A stretch of 64,000 bases of DNA from Atrina japonica (taxonomy: Eukaryota; Mollusca; Bivalvia; Pterioida; Pinnidae), in contig BROG01000468.1 of NCBI GenBank assembly GCA_030159075.1, forward strand, positions 159,001-223,000, in the 5' to 3' direction. Below the pieces are notes generated by a model, which saw only the letters and a list, made by a program, of their open reading frames with translations, ran no database searches and was not told the origin of the DNA. This document shows positions 59,129 to 64,000 of this stretch, in pieces. Made by a program: the position numbers and the translations under genes. Each line of letters starts with the position of its first letter. Position 1 is the first letter of the stretch.

Positions 59129-61308
59129 ATTTATATATGAAGATTTTCTACTCTGGAACTCTGGATAATATATAAATAACTTACAAATTAAAGTATCTTG
59201 GGTTCTATAGCTTCTTACACTCCAATGGGAATTTATAAGGACTTTTGAGTTTTTAAAATAATACAATGTATTAGGCCCTATATGTTTACAGTTAAAAGTA
59301 ATATTTTTGTGATTGAAAGTAATAAAAAATATTTTGAAATTTGTGAAAATGCACCATCAACAATAATAAATAATACATCATGAAATTTTAAATAAATCAT
59401 GAAGTATCTGGACGTTTTATCCTATTGTCTTATTACATATTCGTAATTTAGTAAAATTCCAATATTCAATTTTGGTATACTATTTATACGCATTTAACGA
59501 TGTTAAAACGCCAAATATTATTTGTAGACTCTTAATATATTTTGATTATTTCAGATTTACAACACGACAGCGATGATGCTAGTGTGCGGAGATACAGAAC
59601 AGCTTTCACACGAGAACAAATCGCTCGACTAGAAAAAGAATTCTACAAAGAAAATTACGTCTCTCGACCACGAAGATGCGAGTTAGCCAAATTACTCAAT
59701 TTACCTGAAAATACGATAAAGGTAATTATCAGATACATGTACTATCGAATGATGATTGCGATACCTTGCAACTCTTTAGATAGCCACATATAGCCGTAAG
59801 TCTTGTACTTATACATGCCTTGTGCAAAGTGAATCATGTTAATATTTATTGAAAGGTTTACATCATGTTTAATTCTTGTTTAATGTCATTCTAAGATTTT
59901 TCAATTCTATTTAATTAAGTTGTATAAATAGTTATATGGTCGAAATAATGAAACAAAAGTTGAGCTTTAGTTTTGATTAAATTTGGTGACTTGTGGTCCA
60001 GGGCAGGTCCTCCAGCATTGTCGTAAAACCACGGTCTAAAATCGCTAACCTACCCGTGGTCTAATGCGACCGATATATCTCGTATATATATTTTTATTAA
60101 TTCATGAATCTTCAACCAGTGCGAGTAAACGATGCTCGCATTCGTCAACCAATCAGATCGAGGCTTTTAAACAATTTCAGAATTGTATCAATTCAATAGT
60201 CTATGCGATAACTTCCGTTGCCGATCACAACTACTGTGATTCGATAAATTGGACAACACCTACTCCTTTTAAATTTTCATTAGCTACGAGAAATTTTGGT
60301 CGCATGAGACCACGGGTAGGAAAGAGCATATCGATTCCGGACCGTGGTTTAACGACGATGGTCCTCCAGGGAATAAGTTTTGGTCCGTGTTTTAAAAAAT
60401 TTGGTTTTTGGTCAAACAACCAGATTTTCTTTCCTCAAGTTTTAACGTAATTAGATGTGTTGCTTTATATCAGTTTGGTATACATTTGAGATCGCGTCAT
60501 GGACGAGAATGCGTATGGTAAAAAAAAAAAAAATCGGTAATCATTTGCTGGTGAAAAGAAACTATAAAAATCCTCATGAATGGTTTGGTGCAAGGGGACA
60601 AATTATTTCTAAAATATATCTTGTTTTTATTTCAAACTATTGATTGTCTTTAAAACTTTAATGGAGTAGCATAATAAGTACTTTAAATTAATACTGAAAA
60701 ATACAATATTTACTGTTCACAATATTTATATACAATGTATATCTTTTATATATTTTATATCTTTTTCAAATTGATAGGTCTGGTTTCAAAACAGAAGAAT
60801 GAAGGACAAAAGACAACGAATGGCGATGGCATGGCCTTATGGGATTGCTGACCCTCATCTGTATGCATATTTAGCAGCAGCCGCGGCATCGTATCCATAC
60901 GGACTAACTCCAGCAAATTCCAATCCTTTCAACTATTACTCGTCTCTAGGTCTACAAAGACCACCTAGTGGACTCAGTCAATTTTCCCTACCGAATCCTT
61001 TGCGTCCAAGATCGGAAATAATTCCAGGAATGACTGGTTCGTCACTTTTGCGATCATCCGCGATGCCGATCCCACATTCTCTTCCATCTAGTTTACACCC
61101 TCCATTAGACAGTTCTTCTCCGTTACTAGGTCACCCTGGTGTCACTCCGTCAAGTCACACAGCTGACAGCTGTGGTGGCAACCCTTTATTAGGAGGTTTG
61201 TCCAACCTCCCGTCATCATTGCCGTCTGCTCAAGCCCCCAAGGCACATTCAAATACCACATCACAGGGACTATTCAGACCATTTCAAACGGAGGTTGATC
61301 GAACCTGA
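50168..61308 (+). CDS. Evx: Even-skipped family homeobox transcription factor (three exons)
   Basis: Exons 50168-50477, 59555-59721 and 60778-61308 join with GT-AG junctions (phase 1, then phase 0) into 335 codons. The N-terminal 110 residues are Ser/Asp-rich ([20 protein letters not shown]). The homeodomain is residues 114-173, beginning [20 protein letters not shown], with W161, F162, Q163, N164 (W48-F49-Q50-N51) and the extension [15 protein letters not shown], which is diagnostic of the Evx family. A C-terminal Ala run (AAAAAS), a Pro/Ser-rich region and LFRPF near the end follow. Evx proteins are nuclear DNA-binding regulators of posterior and neural patterning. LFRPF resembles the Groucho-binding LFKPY-type motif of fly Even-skipped (inference). 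No other Hox gene is in the window. Confidence 0.96.
51126..51167. repeat. (ATC)n microsatellite
   Basis: Short ATC run in Evx intron 1, just beyond the stop codon of the antisense exon. Confidence 0.9.
51191..51358 (-). CDS. Putative terminal exon of an unrecognised gene, antisense in Evx intron 1
   Basis: Acceptor TTTTTTTCAG|CTATGC with a strong T tract, then 55 codons to a [23 protein letters not shown], then [18 protein letters not shown] and so on. Mixed, non-repetitive composition and a matching phase-0 upstream exon suggest real coding sequence. I do not recognise the family. It could instead be a pseudogene fragment. AATAAA on this strand occurs near 50,930. Confidence 0.5.
   Translation of the reverse strand, partial: LCGGDQCLMDDFTVAPFPTYSFQISLRLQTSPGMRDLIKTPFSNFEDTKPLISEI
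51822..51911 (-). CDS. Putative exon upstream of 51191-51358, antisense in Evx intron 1
   Basis: Thirty codons, phase 0 at both ends: [20 protein letters not shown] then [10 protein letters not shown], with acceptor CATGAAAG and donor CGACAG|GTAAAA. Joining it to the next exon keeps one frame ([10 protein letters not shown]). Further exons, if any, lie to the right and were not found. Function unknown. Confidence 0.45.
52050..52135. repeat. 86-bp hairpin in Evx intron 1
   Basis: GTCATGTTGTAAATTTTGAA on the left pairs with the right end ending CAACATGAC. The inner arms GGTGGGT and ACCCACC also pair. Only a short centre is unpaired. Confidence 0.7.
52150..53000. other. Evx intron 1, no feature
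   Basis: AT-rich intronic sequence; nothing supported. Confidence 0.4.
53010..53215. repeat. (TCTA)n followed by (TA)n
   Basis: TCAA units grade into TCTA (to ~53,134), then a TA run (53,137-53,214). Within Evx intron 1. Confidence 0.93.
54232..54402 (+). mobile_element. SINE with tRNA-Ser/Leu-like head and conserved core
   Basis: The head CCAGAGTGGTTAAAACATTT has the AGTGGTTAA D-arm typical of class II (long variable arm) tRNAs. The core TGTGAGAAAGTTTGCCAGTT and 'tacttgcgataggccagtgg' matches 32,835-32,960. It lies in Evx intron 1. Confidence 0.65.
54509..54565. repeat. (TA)n microsatellite
   Basis: TA run preceded by TGTGTGTG, Evx intron 1. Confidence 0.93.
55702..55985 (+). mobile_element. 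tRNA-derived SINE, copy S4
   Basis: Head GCCGGCCTGACTCACTCGAT, body with GGCCGTAAGTGCCGAGCCTA and a tail of mixed A/C. Flanked by CTTGCAAG (55694-55701 and 55986-55993). It is in Evx intron 1 in the sense orientation. Confidence 0.88.
56090..57000. other. Evx intron 1, no feature
   Basis: No supported exon or repeat. A C run plus (CA)n follows at 57,004-57,028 and an A tract at 57,086-57,117. Confidence 0.4.
57988..58252 (+). mobile_element. tRNA-derived SINE, copy S5 (internally rearranged)
   Basis: Flanked by a 12-bp duplication, CCCAATTATTAC (57976-57987 and 58253-58264). The best-preserved head of the family (GCCGGCCTGGCTCAGTCGAT, GAGTTCGAGTCCCGCCGGCG). About 35-40 bp of body is missing after TTAAAGAA, and ATTCTTGAGTGGGA is tandemly doubled near the tail. 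Confidence 0.93.
58265..59064. other. Evx intron 1, no feature
   Basis: AT-rich; nothing supported. Followed by (TA)n/(GT)n at 59,065-59,126. Confidence 0.4.
59065..59126. repeat. (TA)n and (GT)n microsatellite
   Basis: Adjacent TA and GT runs ~430 bp before Evx exon 2. Confidence 0.93.
59555..59721 (+). CDS. Evx: Evx exon 2 (homeodomain 1-46)
   Basis: Acceptor TTATTTCAG|ATTTAC and donor ATAAAG|GTAATT. It completes an Asp codon, adds LQHDSDDAS, then homeodomain positions 1-46 ending NLPENTIK. Confidence 0.95.
60016..60360 (+). mobile_element. MITE with 9-bp target duplication in Evx intron 2
   Basis: The ends CATTGTCGTAAAACCACGG and (inverted) CATCGTCGTTAAACCACGG continue ~55 bp as inverted repeats. 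GTCCTCCAG flanks it at 60007-60015 and 60361-60369. A 9-bp duplication fits Mutator-like elements (inference). It inserted into an older MITE end (TTTGGTGACTTGTGGTCCAG). Confidence 0.82.
60778..61308 (+). CDS. Evx: Evx exon 3 (homeodomain 47-60 and C-terminus)
   Basis: Acceptor TTGATAG|GTCTGG. Begins [20 protein letters not shown], the recognition helix and Evx-type extension, followed by [12 protein letters not shown], a Pro/Ser/Leu-rich tail and GLFRPFQTE before the TGA at 61306-61308. Confidence 0.95.
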   Translation, partial: VWFQNRRMKDKRQRMAMAWPYGIADPHLYAYLAAAAASYPYGLTPANSNPFNYYSSLGLQRPPSGLSQFSLPNPLRPRSEIIPGMTGSSLLRSSAMPIPHSLPSSLHPPLDSSSPLLGHPGVTPSSHTADSCGGNPLLGGLSNLPSSLPSAQAPKAHSNTTSQGLFRPFQTEVDRT

Positions 61309-61593
61309 CCAGAACTTTGGTGTCTATATTTTTTATTATTAATTTATGTAAAGACTTGAGGATCTACTAGTTTCATATTGAGTGAATGAGCGTAGTGTAA
61401 TCCGATTAGATTCGCAGTTCTACAAATTTACGGACTCGGAGTGACCGTCTAGATTTTTGTTGTTGTTGTATTAAAATCTCAATACTTAATACAAAAGTTC
61501 ATTCCATAGACACAAAAATGTGAACTATTAATTTAAGTTCGCCTTCAGTGTTGCGACTTATAATGTTCTGTTTGCAGGGTATTTTTTTAAAAC

Positions 61594-61599
61594 AATAAA
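61594..61599 (+). terminator. Likely Evx polyadenylation signal
   Basis: AATAAA 286 bp after the stop codon. GT/T-rich sequence (TTTTGTTGTTGG) follows 15-30 bases later, as expected for a cleavage region. Confidence 0.6.
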
Positions 61600-61694
61600 C
61601 CTGATAAAACATAATTTTGTTGTTGGTTAATTTTAATATATTTATTTTCATTACGTGCTACTGCAATGCCTTTATTACTACTACCACAAATGCT

Positions 61695-61953
<259 letters not shown>

Positions 61954-62077
61954 AATGGCGCCCACGTTGGGACCTAGGTTCTTCCTGGTAATGTGAAAGT
62001 GATTATCCTTAAATTGCCCCACAGGTGATAGCTACCTCTAAGAGAGTCGGGACGACTCTTTCAATGGAGGGGGATAA

Positions 62078-62214
62078 TGTGGCAGGGTTAGTTATATGGT
62101 GTTCCTACCACTTGAACTAGTGGGGCTTCCCCTTTAGCTCGATCGGTAGAGCACCAGACTTGTAAACCAGGGGTCCTAGGTTCGAATCCAAGCAGAGGCA
62201 GTATTTGTCTCTGT

Positions 62215-62218
<4 letters not shown>
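62078..62218 (+). repeat. 3' LTR of TRIM-like element, with tRNA-like segment
   Basis: Identical base for base to the 5' LTR as read here, which implies recent insertion. Confidence 0.85.
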
Positions 62219-62253
<35 letters not shown>

Positions 62254-62289
62254 GTTTTTACTTTATTCTACTACAAGTACTACGTAAAT

Positions 62290-62440
62290 ACTATAGTAAA
62301 AACCATATAACCCGCCGTGGCGGAGTCGTGTGAACCTTTTCTTGACCTAGACGAAATTAAGATTTAGGTGTAATACATTAACATTACACTGGCAAGAGAA
62401 ATCATACGACGCACAGTTATCCAGTTGCTTTGACCTTATT
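62290..62440 (+). repeat. Dispersed repeat fragment
   Basis: Shares CCATATAACC, GTGAACC-x-TTTTCTTGACC and ACACTGGCAAGA-type blocks with 26,000-26,160. Confidence 0.55.
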
Positions 62441-63635
62441 GATACTAGGGCAGTTTTCGAGTATATATTTCAAGATCCATCCAAAATTCAATTGGTATAA
62501 TTGATTTTAGATAAAGCAATTTTCCCACTAAAACCAATGACGCATACCTATATATACAAAAGTTGCGTCACCTGACAAAAAAAAAAATCCTGGTTCGCTA
62601 GTAACTGCTCAGAGTACGATATTTTCATACACAACAAGTTGATGTTCAAGGATCATGAATATTTGCTTGATTATGGAACATTACACTAATTTAATCAACA
62701 TATTGATTTTTTGTCAATTAAAGCGTGTCACAAAGGCGTACCCATTGTCATGATATATCGACACGTGTCACTATCGCCATAGAACAAGCTATGTATTTTG
62801 ACCGACCATGCGTTCTGCTATAATATTTCTGTAGACACATGGCACTAATACCATAGAGCGAGGTATATATTTTAAAAGACTGAGCTGTCAGTGCTATATT
62901 TCTGTCGTCACGTGGCGCTAACGCCATAGAAATGAGATATATACAGTAAAACTTGATTTAGCGACCACCTGTCTATAAAGACCACCTGGTCATATAAACT
63001 ATTTTTGCTGTCGCCAAATAGTAAGTACCATTTGTGTACAAATCAACCTCTATAAAAAGACCACCTCCCTATAAAAACTGGTTTTGTTGTGCCCGTAAGA
63101 GGATCTTTATATACAGATTTCACTGTATTTTAACAGACACTACAGTGAGTTATATTTTCCAGTCCTGGCGTACTTCAATACATCTATTCTACGTTTCTCT
63201 TAAGTTATACTGTGGAAATATCAGTACTACAAATAATCGTTGGCGCCCGATCTACATTATAGGATGGCTGTTAAAGATGTTCGAAATTACATTGCAAATT
63301 CCAGTGTTGTTCACTTTTTGTATCATTAGTTTCCAAAAACATTTGGCTCTCCACGTTCAAACTTCGAATTACGCCAATATGTTGTATCAGGAATGTGTTA
63401 AAATTAGTCGATGTTGCATTGTCTAAATAAAATAAACATAACACCACAGTCATAGTTTTGCAAAAATACTTCATAAGCTATATGCTCGTTCATAAATTGT
63501 TTTCATTGCAAGTGTGTCTGTCATTAATCCCAAAGCCATCTTGAATGTTGTCCAAATAAACAGAAACATGTTCTAACCACGACCATTTCATACACAGAGG
63601 TATATATCATAGTGATAAGTTTTTGCCACAAAATA
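62441..63635. other. Gene-free stretch downstream of Evx
   Basis: A local repetition of 'tatagaccacct'-like phrases (about 62,960-63,100) and 'cacgtg(t/g)c(a/g)ct...gccatag' phrases (62,760-62,930). The 130-codon frame at 63,034-63,426 has no recognisable domain. Confidence 0.35.
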
Positions 63636-64000
63636 TGAAACAGCCGACCTGTTCCTTTATTCATATGAAGTAGATTTTATTCAGAAGCTTCCGAATCAGA
63701 AGAAGAAAAGACTGCATTTGTCCTCTTATTTTACATTTATATAAAAAGTCGACGACGTTTTCCTGATTAATAATGACAATGTTCATACATATATCAACGT
63801 GATATATATTCTAACGAACTAGAAATTAAAGACACCGCATAATCAAGTACAAACGTCTCCTGCTTGGACATTTCACATTGGACAGAGATGGAAAATTATC
63901 AAGAAAACTATTTATAAAACAAACTTGATGATTTTGGCTTTCCTGTCACCACCTTTCCACATTTAAACTTTTACCTCTCAGTCATATTTCCAGTTGTCAA
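63636..64000 (+). pseudogene. Penelope-like retroelement fragment, cut by window edge
   Basis: ADLFLYSYEVDFIQKL-like sequence, a damaged motif C region (KKSTTFS replacing RYIDDVL by a stop and changes), then NELEIKD, CLDIS and DDFGFPV are readable in shifting frames. The third copy in the window, more decayed than the other two, continuing beyond 64,000. Confidence 0.75.

Overview
This is AT-rich animal nuclear DNA with split genes, long introns and very many repeats. The Even-skipped homeobox gene, a VWA-cache gene, tRNA-headed SINEs ending in AAAC-type tails, Penelope-like retroelements and abundant microsatellites together suggest a lophotrochozoan, most likely a mollusc and perhaps a bivalve. 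The species assignment is inference; there is no prokaryotic gene organisation.

Two clear protein-coding genes frame the window. On the minus strand, 1.57-10.18 kb holds the first seven coding exons of a VWFA and cache domain protein (CACHD1 / calcium-channel alpha2-delta relative). It has a signal peptide and a complete MIDAS metal site, and it runs off the left edge. On the plus strand, 50.17-61.31 kb holds a complete three-exon Even-skipped (Evx) gene of 335 codons. Its homeobox is split between homeodomain positions 46 and 47, and the protein ends in an LFRPF motif. Two phase-matched putative exons of an unrecognised gene lie antisense in Evx intron 1.

The 40 kb between them are dominated by mobile DNA. 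In order: a foldback element built from phased GTGATATCAC palindromes (0.43-1.49 kb); several MITE-like inverted-repeat elements; three copies of an element family with TTTAAAG termini at 12.6-26.8 kb, mixed with a 44/116-bp satellite and a direct duplication; a decayed LINE (18.5-22.3 kb); a decayed LTR-element gag-pol relic (28.1-29.7 kb, minus); and three Penelope-like fragments (39.5-41.1, 45.0-45.7 and 63.6 kb to the right edge). Five SINEs of one tRNA-derived family are present, several with clear target-site duplications. Minisatellites have 59-, 41-, 63- and 56-bp periods, and microsatellites are numerous.

The most striking items are: (i) a 406-bp TRIM-like LTR element (61.81-62.22 kb) whose two identical 141-bp LTRs each contain a tRNA-like sequence with a perfect B box; (ii) the 22-bp-phased, doubly palindromic foldback array; (iii) a 41-bp tandem repeat that has multiplied the 3' splice site of a 63-nt exon; and (iv) the antisense exons inside Evx. 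Neither main gene depends on the mobile DNA as far as the sequence shows; the repeats sit in introns and flanks.
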